A model generated the notes under the pieces. That model did not search any database. It was not told the origin of the DNA and saw only the letters and a program-made list of their open reading frames with translations. The translations under genes were made by a program, and so were the position numbers. Shown here piece by piece: positions 1 through 6,925 of a stretch of DNA of 16,659 nucleotides (its first letter is position 1; each line of letters starts with the position of its first letter). This DNA is from an archaeon (GTDB taxonomy: Archaea > Nanobdellota > Nanobdellia > Pacearchaeales > UBA284): positions 1-16,659 of the forward strand of contig JAUXAK010000006.1 in assembly GCA_030619955.1 (NCBI GenBank), written 5' to 3'.

Positions 1-206
1 GCAAATGCCTTAAATGTGGTGGAAGAATTATTTTTACTATTGCTGAAGGTTCTATAATCAAGTATCTTGAGCCAGCAATACAGCTTGCAGCAAAATACAA
101 TGTGCCAAGTTATGTAAAACAAAGTCTTAATCTTGTAAAGAGTGCAATAGAAAGCATCTTTGGAAGAGAAACAGAAAAACAACAAGAGCTTAAGCAGTGG
201 TTTTAA
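1..206 (+). CDS. polC: DNA polymerase II (family D) large subunit DP2, C-terminal fragment
   Basis: Only the last 67 complete codons are present (frame starting at base 3, stop at 204-206); the start lies outside the window. DP2 is the catalytic large subunit of the archaeal replicative polymerase PolD. The fragment has a C-x-x-C pair (KCLKCGG), as in the zinc-binding region near the DP2 C-terminus. It is followed by a helical stretch containing KYLEPAIQLAAKYNVPSY and a later SAIESIFG, both closely matching DP2 C-termini as I remember them. The last eight residues, QQELKQWF, fit the PIP-box pattern Q-x-x-L-x-x-W-F, which in PolD binds the PCNA clamp. Known in the family: the two-subunit PolD occurs in Euryarchaeota and DPANN archaea. 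The 3' side is a 129-nt AT-rich gap before the convergent KaiC-like gene. Confidence 0.9.
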   Translation, partial: KCLKCGGRIIFTIAEGSIIKYLEPAIQLAAKYNVPSYVKQSLNLVKSAIESIFGRETEKQQELKQWF

Positions 207-300
207 TTTTAACATGAAAGAAAAAATTGAGGTAAAGGTTAGAAAATTTTTATTTATAAGTATTTATCCTTTCTATGATATATTTTTTAATTTATATCAG

Positions 301-319
301 ATACCACAAAATTACAGGA
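301..319 (+). repeat. Short dispersed repeat, copy 1
   Basis: ATACCACAAAATTACAGGA here matches ATACCATAAAATTACAGGA at 10321-10339 with one mismatch in 19. The match extends a few bases to the left (TCAG versus TCAA). Both copies lie in intergenic AT-rich DNA. No function can be assigned; it could be a chance match or a fragment of a duplicated sequence. Confidence 0.4.
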
Positions 320-335
320 TTTTGCTAATTTTAAT

Positions 336-1037
336 TTAAATAATAAAAATTCCTCTTGTATTTACTACAATCCCTTTGTTTGTAATTTCAAAAGGAAAAG
401 TCTTCTGCGGGATTTTAGTGCCCCTCATTTTTAGTATTTCTAAACCTCTTTTTCTTATTCCCTTTCTTTTTGCATGATATAAAATAATAATACTGTCAAC
501 TTCAAACCCAAGTTCAGAGAAAATTTTTTCTTCTTCAATTACTTGGGCAGTAAGTAAGGCTGTGCAATTCCATTTGTTAATTAATTCAAATAAGAAAAGT
601 GCTGCTTCTCTTCTTGCAAGTTCATCTTTGTAAAGCAGAACAAAAGAACTTATAGAATCTATAACAATCCTCCTGGCCTTTATTTTTTCAATTATGCTTT
701 CTATTTCACCACCACCTTCTGTTATGATTCTTTTTACTTGTTCTGGTGTATATTCAAAAAAAACAAACTTGTTTTCTTTCTCATATTTTTCTAGGTCCAA
801 GCCAAAAGAGAGCATGTCACTATAAGTCTTGTCTTTTTTTTCTTCAAATGTTATATAAACGCCTTTTTCACCTTTTTTTATCCCATCAATAAGAAATTGC
901 ATTGCCATTATTGTTTTACCACTGCCAGCCCCACCAATTACAAGGTTAATACTTTTTTCTTTAAAACCACCCACTAGTTTATTTAAGCTAGCTATACCTG
1001 TGCTAACTCTGCTGACTCCACTTTTTCTGCTTTTCAT
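336..1037 (-). CDS. KaiC/RAD55-family RecA-like ATPase (first of pair)
   Basis: A single-domain RecA-fold ATPase of 233 aa. It has a Walker A motif GGAGSGKT at residues 35-42, the KaiC-type catalytic glutamate pair in YITFEE (E65-E66), a Walker B strand RIVIDS around 123-128, and the KaiC signature LKMRGT at 202-207. The full-length fold is intact. Its ATG overlaps the stop of the upstream paralogue by 4 nt (ATGA), so it is probably translated by coupling from the promoter in front of that gene. Archaeal single-domain KaiC-like proteins act as regulatory ATPases; ArlH of the archaellum is the best-studied relative. The exact subfamily cannot be settled by eye. A direct link to the nearby pilus operon is inferred only from position. 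Confidence 0.85.
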   Translation of the reverse strand: MKSRKSGVSRVSTGIASLNKLVGGFKEKSINLVIGGAGSGKTIMAMQFLIDGIKKGEKGVYITFEEKKDKTYSDMLSFGLDLEKYEKENKFVFFEYTPEQVKRIITEGGGEIESIIEKIKARRIVIDSISSFVLLYKDELARREAALFLFELINKWNCTALLTAQVIEEEKIFSELGFEVDSIIILYHAKRKGIRKRGLEILKMRGTKIPQKTFPFEITNKGIVVNTRGIFII

Positions 1038-1717
1038 TTTAAAGAAAAAGGCAATTGTTTTGTATAAATGTTTATTCCTTTTTTTTCTATTTTAAAAGGA
1101 TAGATGTTCATGAGATGGTCTTGGCCCCTCATTTTTAATACTGTAGCACACCTTTCAAATGTCGCGCCCTTTCTTATTTTTGTTAGTAATATCATGCCGT
1201 CAAATAAAAAATCCTGTGGTTTGTATTCTATAACTATGTCATGGACATTAGTTTGTGTTATTGTAACAAGGGTCACTTTTGCTTCTTTCATTGCAGTTAA
1301 AAAATGTAAAAAACTTTTTCTAAATTCAATTTCAGAAGTGGCAGTGTATTCAAAGAGCGTGATATTATCAAGTATAACTCTTTTTATTTTTTTCTTTTTA
1401 ATAATTTCTAAGGGTGTAGCAATAGAAATTGGTTTTTTTGGTGTTTCTTTTATAAAGGTAATCAAACCTTTTTTCTCAAATTTATCAAATTCTAAGCCAA
1501 TGCTTTTTGCCTCCCTTTTTACATTTTCTATAGATTCATCAGTAATTATAAACAAACAAGATTCGCCATTTTTACAGCCTTCATAAGCAAATTGTAAAGC
1601 AAAAATACTTTTTCCACTTCCAGGCCCGCCAGTTACAGCAATTGTTGAACCCTCTAAAAAGCCTCCCTTAAGAATTTCATCTAACCCTGGAATACCGCTT
1701 TTTATCATCTTTATCAT
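1034..1717 (-). CDS. KaiC/RAD55-family RecA-like ATPase (second of pair)
   Basis: This 227-aa protein is the first gene of the two-gene minus-strand unit and a paralogue of the ATPase it overlaps by 4 nt. Walker A is GGPGSGKS at residues 30-37, Walker B is RVILDN around 113-118, and the C-terminal KaiC signature is LKMRGQDH around 195-202. Where the partner has the catalytic pair EE, this one has DE (D60-E61 in IITDES), so hydrolysis may be altered. The N-terminus contains a second in-frame ATG three codons downstream. The upstream TATA-like sequence favours the first start with a very short or absent leader. The two ATPases could form mixed hexamers, as KaiC-family proteins oligomerise; this is inference. 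Confidence 0.83.
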   Translation of the reverse strand: MIKMIKSGIPGLDEILKGGFLEGSTIAVTGGPGSGKSIFALQFAYEGCKNGESCLFIITDESIENVKREAKSIGLEFDKFEKKGLITFIKETPKKPISIATPLEIIKKKKIKRVILDNITLFEYTATSEIEFRKSFLHFLTAMKEAKVTLVTITQTNVHDIVIEYKPQDFLFDGMILLTKIRKGATFERCATVLKMRGQDHLMNIYPFKIEKKGINIYTKQLPFSLK

Positions 1718-1736
1718 TATTTGAAAAAAAATCTTA

Positions 1737-1744
1737 TATATAAA
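1737..1744 (-). promoter_or_regulatory. TATA box for the KaiC-like pair
   Basis: On the minus strand this reads TTTATATA, centred about 24-26 nt before the ATG at 1717. That is the archaeal spacing for a leaderless or nearly leaderless transcript. It lies about 40 nt from the divergent TATA box at 1784-1791. Confidence 0.5.
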
Positions 1745-1783
1745 AAACTTTCTACAACCTTATTTTTTCCTATTTCAGAAATC

Positions 1784-1791
1784 TTTATATA
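1784..1791 (+). promoter_or_regulatory. TATA box for the P-loop-less KaiC-like gene
   Basis: TTTATATA is centred at about 1787.5, which is 26 nt before the A of the ATG at 1814. This predicts a leaderless mRNA starting at the start codon, and it supports that start choice. Confidence 0.65.
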
Positions 1792-1813
1792 GTTTTGAAC
1801 TTTCTTATTTTTT

Positions 1814-2362
1814 ATGAAAGTAAAAGAGGCTTTTACAAAAATCAACAAACTTGATGAATATGTTGCACTTGCAATAGTTGATGCTAAAAAATATCAAAGA
1901 ACAAATATAGAACTTATAAAAAGTTTTGTTAAGAAAAAAATCCCTGGTGTATATGTAACTTTAAGTAAGCCTTACGAAACTTTAGTCAAAATCTTTAAGC
2001 AAGAGGGGATTGACACTGAAATGATAATATTTATTGATGCTGTAACAAAAACTGTTGGTGGTGTGGAAAAAAAAGGCAATTGTCTTTTTATTGGCTCTCC
2101 AGAAAATCTTAGTGATATAGGCATTGCAATGGATCAAGCAGTCAAAGCAATAGAAAAAGAAAAATTTGTTTTTTTTGATTCTTTAAGTGTCCTGCTTATC
2201 TACAATGATTCTACAAGTGTTGCAAAGTTTGTCCATTTCCTTGCTAGTAAGATGAGGGTGTGGAAAGTTAAAGGAATAATAATAAACTTAAAAAGAAAAG
2301 AAGACGAAAAATTAATAAAAGAAATAATCCAATTTTGTGATATAAGGCTTGATATAAAATGA
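1814..2362 (+). CDS. P-loop-less KaiC-like protein (DUF7504-like)
   Basis: A 182-aa protein with a RecA/KaiC-like arrangement but no Walker A motif: the nucleotide-binding strand is followed by VYVTLSKPYETLVKIF rather than a glycine-rich loop. A Walker B-like strand KFVFFDSLSVLLIYND (117-132) aligns well with RIVIDSISSFVLLYKDE of the neighbouring intact ATPase. The segments FIGSPENLSDIGIAM and FVHFLASKMRVWKVKG resemble DUF7504-type degenerate KaiC relatives in archaea; this family call is from memory. It probably does not hydrolyse ATP and may instead bind or cap the KaiC-like ATPases. It is divergent from them and overlaps the next gene by 4 nt (ATGA), so it is coupled to a membrane protein. 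Confidence 0.72.
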   Translation: MKVKEAFTKINKLDEYVALAIVDAKKYQRTNIELIKSFVKKKIPGVYVTLSKPYETLVKIFKQEGIDTEMIIFIDAVTKTVGGVEKKGNCLFIGSPENLSDIGIAMDQAVKAIEKEKFVFFDSLSVLLIYNDSTSVAKFVHFLASKMRVWKVKGIIINLKRKEDEKLIKEIIQFCDIRLDIK

Positions 2363-2778
2363 AATTTGCTGAAATTTTGTGGATTCTTGCAATAATCTTA
2401 GGCATAGTTGCAATTTTTAGTATAGTTCCTATAGAAATAGCATTAAATGCTTTTGTAATATCAACTGCTATTTTTGCTTTAATATGGGTGCATATAGCTA
2501 AAAAAAATCTTTCAAAAGGTTCAAATCTAGCTGTATTTGCTTTTTATTTATTTTTATCTATTATGTTTTTCCTACTTTCTTCAATATCTCAGCTAATAAT
2601 CCAGATTTTTCCATCTTTTATTTTAACATGGTTTTCTTATATTTTTCTGACAATTGCATATTTATTACTTGTAGTTTCTGCTTATAAATTAATGAAAATA
2701 GGAAAAGAATTTGGTTTTGCGCCAGAAACAGAAAAAATGAAAAAATATTTAAAAAGAAGACTTAAAGAAAAAAAGTAA
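2359..2778 (+). CDS. Four-helix integral membrane protein, unknown function
   Basis: This 139-aa protein has about four hydrophobic helices (roughly residues 5-25, 28-48, 58-80 and 92-113) and a short, very basic C-terminal tail (KKYLKRRLKEKK) that is probably cytoplasmic. No catalytic motif is visible. The start overlaps the stop of the P-loop-less KaiC-like gene (ATGA), implying co-translation and perhaps a physical complex in which this protein is the membrane anchor; that role is inferred. Its 3' end overlaps the 3' end of the convergent pilus platform gene by 17 nt. I do not recognise a named family. Confidence 0.7.
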   Translation: MKFAEILWILAIILGIVAIFSIVPIEIALNAFVISTAIFALIWVHIAKKNLSKGSNLAVFAFYLFLSIMFFLLSSISQLIIQIFPSFILTWFSYIFLTIAYLLLVVSAYKLMKIGKEFGFAPETEKMKKYLKRRLKEKK

Positions 2779-3718
2779 AAATATTTTTTATAATCATTCT
2801 AACAAGAAAGAACAAGCCAATACTGCAGACTAATAACATTGGGAGATATTTTAAACCTTCTTTTAGCTCACCCTTTTTTATTGTTCCAAGAATTAAAGAG
2901 CCAAAGGTACATAATGTTGTTAATACAGCAAGAATAAAATACATGATAAAAGACTGCTCTATCTGTGGTTTAGTAATTTGTATTGGGATTGTCATGTCTG
3001 TTGGTATTTCAATTAATGAAAGCTGTTTTGTTACTATTTCTGCTAAGAATGAAGAAAGCCCAAATAATAACGGTGCAGCAAAACAAATAGCAACTGAAAT
3101 AAAAATAAAATACATAAAGACACTTACCCTTATTTTTGCTTCCACTATTTCTTCGTTTCTTAGATTTTGGGCAGTTTGACTAAGTAATGATGCAAGTTCA
3201 CCACCAGATTTAATACCAGATATAATCAATTGAATTGTTTTAGCAAATTTTTCACTTTTTATTTTTTTTGTCATGTCTAACATGGCACTTGTTATGCTTT
3301 TTCCGCTTGCTATCTTTTTTCCCACTAGTGTAAGTTCTTCAGAAAAATAACCAAACTCTGGTCTAGCACTAATCAAAAAAGCCCTTTCAGTAGTAAAGCC
3401 TGCTCTTAGATTTGAGGCTGTTAGTTGCAAAGCATCAGGTAAAATACTCTCAATAAATTTTGCTTTTTTATCTGCTCTAAAAACAACTAAAAAATATGAG
3501 GAAAACTGGAAAATTATGAAAAGCGCAATGAAAATTAAAAAATTAAATTTTGTAAAAATAAAAATAATTAAGGAAAAGAAAAGAGCCAAACAAAGACTAG
3601 AAAAAAACATAAGCCCTGTAAATTCCTCTTCATTGATTTTTATGTCTGCATAAACAAGCAAACTTTTTATTTTTTCTCTTATAAATCTTGGATAAATTCT
3701 TGTAAATATTTTATACAT
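2762..3718 (-). CDS. tadC: Type II/IV secretion platform protein, TadC-like (T2SSF domain)
   Basis: This 318-aa polytopic membrane protein is the last gene of the pilus-like operon. The cytoplasmic T2SSF domain spans roughly residues 88-200. It contains LPDALQLTASNLRAGFTTERA and the hallmark SGIKSGGELASLLSQTAQNL. Hydrophobic helices lie near 37-57, 58-78, 200-225, 257-280 and 291-311. Platform proteins of this family couple the secretion ATPase to pilus growth in the membrane. It begins 1 nt after the stop of the TadB-like gene, so the two are co-translated and probably heteromeric. In the archaellum protein ArlJ, by contrast, the corresponding domains are usually on one polypeptide. The symbol denotes family resemblance, not a proven orthologue. 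Confidence 0.85.
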   Translation of the reverse strand: MYKIFTRIYPRFIREKIKSLLVYADIKINEEEFTGLMFFSSLCLALFFSLIIFIFTKFNFLIFIALFIIFQFSSYFLVVFRADKKAKFIESILPDALQLTASNLRAGFTTERAFLISARPEFGYFSEELTLVGKKIASGKSITSAMLDMTKKIKSEKFAKTIQLIISGIKSGGELASLLSQTAQNLRNEEIVEAKIRVSVFMYFIFISVAICFAAPLLFGLSSFLAEIVTKQLSLIEIPTDMTIPIQITKPQIEQSFIMYFILAVLTTLCTFGSLILGTIKKGELKEGLKYLPMLLVCSIGLFFLVRMIIKNIFTFFL

Positions 3719-3719
3719 T

Positions 3720-4550
3720 TTATACTAATGAAGGCCTCCTTATGTTTATCATCCCTAAAAATAAAATTTGGAAAAGTAAAATAAAAACATAAAAACCAAG
3801 GAATATTATTTTTGCCATGTTGGCTTGAATGTTAATAACTGAAACAAAAAGGATTATAAAAATTATGCTAAGTGCTGGGAGTATTATTCCTATGAGCATG
3901 TAAAACATTGCAAGGGGGTTAAGTCTGGCACCATAATTTTGTATTTGTATGAGCTTTTCTTCTGCTAATAATGATATGGTTTGTTTAATTGTAATTGATA
4001 AATCAGCCCCAGATTTCATCCCATTTATTATTTGCCATATTGCCCTTCTAAAGAAAAGAGATGGATTTTTTACCACCATTTCTTCCAGTGCTTCAATTTG
4101 TGATTTACCTGCGTTTATTTCATTAACAGCATTGGTAAATTCATTAGATACCTCGCCGTGTCCTGCTTTTGAAATGTTTGTCAGAATTTCAAATAAAGGG
4201 ATGCCAGAATTTATCTGCACAAAAATACTTTGTAATGCTGGTAATAAATTTTTTTCTAAATTTTTTATACGCTTTGATGCTCTGATAGAAGGTAAAAAAA
4301 TAAACCTTAAAAAAAAGAAAAATGAAATAAAAAATGAAATGATCAGAACAATAGCATATTGCTTAATCCCTAAGAAGAAGAAAAGTATTAACAAAACTAC
4401 AGTAGTTGAAATAAAAAAAACTATTGTTTTCTGTAAGGTTTCAGTAATATACTCTTGTGAATTTTTTTTTATTCCCGCATACAATAAATTTAATTTAAGG
4501 AAAGGGAAAAACTTAGCTAATAACTGGGCTAATCCTGAAAAAATAGTCAT
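3720..4550 (-). CDS. tadB: Type II/IV secretion platform protein, TadB-like (T2SSF domain)
   Basis: This 276-aa membrane protein carries the second single T2SSF domain of the platform. The domain lies at about residues 100-210 and includes LLPALQSIFVQINSGIPLFE, then MKSGADLSITIKQTISLLAEE. Paired helices occur at about 43-60 and 64-86, and again after 212 and 246. Its ATG overlaps the stop of the ATPase gene by 4 nt (ATGA), and the TadC-like gene follows after 1 nt, so the three are almost certainly one translational unit. Role: membrane platform that the ATPase pushes on during pilus assembly. It is shorter than the usual fused archaeal platform proteins because it holds only one of the two domains. 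Confidence 0.84.
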   Translation of the reverse strand: MTIFSGLAQLLAKFFPFLKLNLLYAGIKKNSQEYITETLQKTIVFFISTTVVLLILFFFLGIKQYAIVLIISFFISFFFFLRFIFLPSIRASKRIKNLEKNLLPALQSIFVQINSGIPLFEILTNISKAGHGEVSNEFTNAVNEINAGKSQIEALEEMVVKNPSLFFRRAIWQIINGMKSGADLSITIKQTISLLAEEKLIQIQNYGARLNPLAMFYMLIGIILPALSIIFIILFVSVINIQANMAKIIFLGFYVFILLFQILFLGMINIRRPSLV

Positions 4551-6034
4551 TTTAATTTTTCACTTTTTAATAATTTTTCTTTATTTGTATAATAATCATA
4601 TATTATCTTCCCTACTTCTTCAATACTTCTTATTCCTTTTTTTGCCATAGTATTAAGAATTTTTTCTTTTTCAGCTAAATCTTTATTTATTTCTTGTATA
4701 CTCATTCCAGTCATTCGGCTGATTGTATCAAAGAAAACAAGACTTTTTACATGTGGAACTATTTTGTCAGATGATGGTTTATATCTAAACAGAATATTTG
4801 GCCTTATTTTTACATGCCCCATTTCTTCAGTTGGGATGAATTCACCAATCTGATAAACCCTTCTTATACCCTTTCTTCTGTCTCTGAACATTACCACACA
4901 AAGATTTATTGTTGATAATAAGTTTTCTGGAACTGAAATTGGGGGATTTACTAACCTTGCTATTGTTTCAGCTAGAGTATCTGCATGAACAGTGGAATAA
5001 ACAGAATGGCCTGTATGTATTGCCTCGAAAAGAACTTCAGCTTCTTCTTTTTTTCTTATTTCTCCGAGGACAATCCTGTCTGGCCTCATTCTTAAGCTAT
5101 TAACAAGCAAGTCAAGCATTGTTAATTCTCCTTTACCTTCTGGATTTGGTAATCTTGTAATAAGGGGGCTCCAATGCAGGAAAGAGGGCAATTGTAGTTC
5201 CCTGGTTTGTTCTATTGTAATAATCCTCTGATTTGGTGGAATAAAAGGCATCATTACACTAAGCAATGATGTCTTGCCAGAGGCTGTTCCACCAGAGATA
5301 AGAACAGTCATTTCATATTGTATTGCCAGCCATAAAAGAGATGCTAGCTTTGCATTTATTGTTTCATTATTTATAAGATCAATTATTGTCCAGGGGTCTC
5401 TAGCAAATTTTCTGATTGTTATTGTATTGCCTTTAGTACATATTGGATAAAGAACAGCATTTGCCCTGTCACCAGTAACAAGATGTGCATCGAGAATAGG
5501 GTTTAAAACACTAACCTGTCTTCCTGCTCTTCTTGCAATAATAGTTGCATAATTAAATATCTGCTCTTCATTTTTTATAATAATATTTGTTTCTAGCCAA
5601 CCATGCTTTCTGTGATATACTTTTACAGCCTCTAAAGAGCATGGGATTACTATTTCTTCTAGTGAAATATCAGAAATTAAAAATTCTATTTCACCTAAGC
5701 CAAGCATTTCATTCATCAGCAGTGTTAATAAAATTTCTTTTATTTTTGGCTCAAGTCTAATTTTTTCTTCAAGAAGATTGGATGCCTTTTTTCTGAACTT
5801 TGTTTTTATTTTTTCTATTGCTCTTGGGTCTAACATTTCCTCTATGCTTACCCTTATTTCAGCTATTAAATTTTTTCTTACTTCATCTAGTAATGCCAAA
5901 GTTGCTTTTGAAATTTTTGGAATAGTAACATGGTAATGGACAGCTTTTTTATGCTCTCCTTTTATTGATACTTCAACTGTTATTCCTTCTATTTTTACAT
6001 GGTATTTTTCTACTATCTCTATTTCTCTTTCCAT
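4547..6034 (-). CDS. tadA: Type II/IV secretion system assembly ATPase, TadA/CpaF/VirB11-like
   Basis: A 495-aa hexameric motor ATPase for pilus assembly. The N-terminal half is a helical and sensor-like region. It is followed by the core with Walker A GGTASGKT (248-255), Asp box ITIEQTRELQL (272-282), Walker B RIVLGEIR (320-327) and His box HTGHSVYSTVHAD (340-352). All key residues of GspE/TadA ATPases are present. The C-terminus continues about 140 residues past the His box and ends in a lysine-rich tail. The ATG overlaps the upstream membrane/HTH gene by 16 nt, and the stop overlaps the TadB-like gene. ArlI of the archaellum is related, but no archaellin or Arl accessory genes are seen here, so a type IV pilus-like machine is the better call. 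Confidence 0.93.
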   Translation of the reverse strand: MEREIEIVEKYHVKIEGITVEVSIKGEHKKAVHYHVTIPKISKATLALLDEVRKNLIAEIRVSIEEMLDPRAIEKIKTKFRKKASNLLEEKIRLEPKIKEILLTLLMNEMLGLGEIEFLISDISLEEIVIPCSLEAVKVYHRKHGWLETNIIIKNEEQIFNYATIIARRAGRQVSVLNPILDAHLVTGDRANAVLYPICTKGNTITIRKFARDPWTIIDLINNETINAKLASLLWLAIQYEMTVLISGGTASGKTSLLSVMMPFIPPNQRIITIEQTRELQLPSFLHWSPLITRLPNPEGKGELTMLDLLVNSLRMRPDRIVLGEIRKKEEAEVLFEAIHTGHSVYSTVHADTLAETIARLVNPPISVPENLLSTINLCVVMFRDRRKGIRRVYQIGEFIPTEEMGHVKIRPNILFRYKPSSDKIVPHVKSLVFFDTISRMTGMSIQEINKDLAEKEKILNTMAKKGIRSIEEVGKIIYDYYTNKEKLLKSEKLK

Positions 6035-6846
6035 TTTAACTTAGTTTCACCAAAAGCAGGATAATACATGGTTCCAAGCTCATGTTCTTCTAGAATTTTG
6101 CACCATTCTTCAGCTTTTTTTATATCTATATCAAAGGCAAGCGCAATTTCACTTATTTTTAATTTTTTAAATTGTTTAAAGAGCAAAAGCAAATTATCAA
6201 TGTCAGTTTCAGTTTTTTTCTTTTTTTTCATTAATTCTCTCATAATTGTGATTATTTTTTCCCTTCTTAATTTTTTAATCATCAAAGAAGCTGTTAAAGA
6301 TGTAAGAAACATTACAACCAGCGAAATAGCAAGAGATAAATAATTTCTTTTAAGAATTGAGAGCACTGAAAAGAAAAGAGCAGTGATCCATACTATTACA
6401 TATATGACAAATCCTATTTTCTTTTTTCTTGTTACAATTATTATATAAAAAACTATTGAAAGAAATAATGTTAAAGCAGCTATACCAAAAGAAAAAAAAT
6501 CTTTTTTTAAAAATGTGGCTATTGCAAGAGCCATAGCCATAAAAAAGAATAGAGCATAAATATACCCATATCCTGCTAATTCTTTTTTTCTGACTTTAAT
6601 ACCCTGTGCTGCAAGTGCGTGCTTTCTTCTTTCACCAAACCATCCTTTTCCTTTTTTCTTCTGTCTTTTTTTCTCTTCCTTTCTTTGTTTTTCTGTCTTT
6701 TTTTCCTCTTTTTTCTTTTTTCTGCCTCTTGCCATCTTTGCTTCCCTAATATTTCCTTTAGCATCAATGTAATATAAGTAATCTTTTTTTCTTTTTACAA
6801 CACTTTTGAGAATTATCTTTACCTTTTTTCTACCTCTTTTTTTCAT
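6019..6846 (-). CDS. Basic polytopic membrane protein with C-terminal winged-helix-like domain
   Basis: A 275-aa protein with four parts. First is a short N-terminal module with DYLYYIDAKGNIREAKMARG (22-41). Then comes a lysine/arginine/glutamate-rich linker (about 42-70) followed by HALAAQGIKVRKKELAGYGY. Next are about four membrane helices (about 92-112, 116-138, 145-163 and 168-190). Last is a cytoplasmic segment (about 215-275) that reads like a winged helix: ISEIALAFDIDIKKAEEWCKILEEHEL and then YYPAFGE. The gene sits between the pilins and the motor ATPase and overlaps the ATPase gene by 16 nt, so it is probably part of the machine or its control. The internal Met at residue 38 could also serve as a start, but the N-terminal module looks genuine. 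Not a characterised family to me. Confidence 0.75.
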   Translation of the reverse strand: MKKRGRKKVKIILKSVVKRKKDYLYYIDAKGNIREAKMARGRKKKKEEKKTEKQRKEEKKRQKKKGKGWFGERRKHALAAQGIKVRKKELAGYGYIYALFFFMAMALAIATFLKKDFFSFGIAALTLFLSIVFYIIIVTRKKKIGFVIYVIVWITALFFSVLSILKRNYLSLAISLVVMFLTSLTASLMIKKLRREKIITIMRELMKKKKKTETDIDNLLLLFKQFKKLKISEIALAFDIDIKKAEEWCKILEEHELGTMYYPAFGETKLKWKEK

Positions 6847-6889
6847 TTTTAAATTAATTTAATTTTATTTTTGAATATATGTTTCAGGA

Positions 6890-6897
6890 TATATAAA
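6890..6897 (-). promoter_or_regulatory. Possible internal promoter ahead of the motor genes
   Basis: The 79-nt gap between the fifth prepilin-like gene and the HTH membrane gene contains a minus-strand TTTATATA. It would start transcription about 20 nt before the ATG at 6846. A second weaker TATA-like stretch lies at 6873-6881. No Shine-Dalgarno sequence is visible. The assembly genes could therefore be expressed separately from the pilins. Confidence 0.35.
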
Positions 6898-6925
6898 TTT
6901 ATTCCTTATTATCCCTTATTATTTT

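Noticed and set aside
1104..1586. Plus-strand open frame opposite the second KaiC-like gene
   Set aside because: It lies wholly antisense to a gene with clear Walker motifs, and its translation is low-complexity hydrophobic without family features. It is a shadow frame.
3949..4650. 233-codon plus-strand open frame opposite the TadB-like gene
   Set aside because: Antisense to a well-supported T2SSF protein; no promoter spacing or motif supports it.
6576..6767. Lys/Arg-rich minus-strand frame within the HTH membrane gene
   Set aside because: It overlaps the basic linker of the real gene in another frame. The A-rich DNA generates lysine-rich frames by itself.
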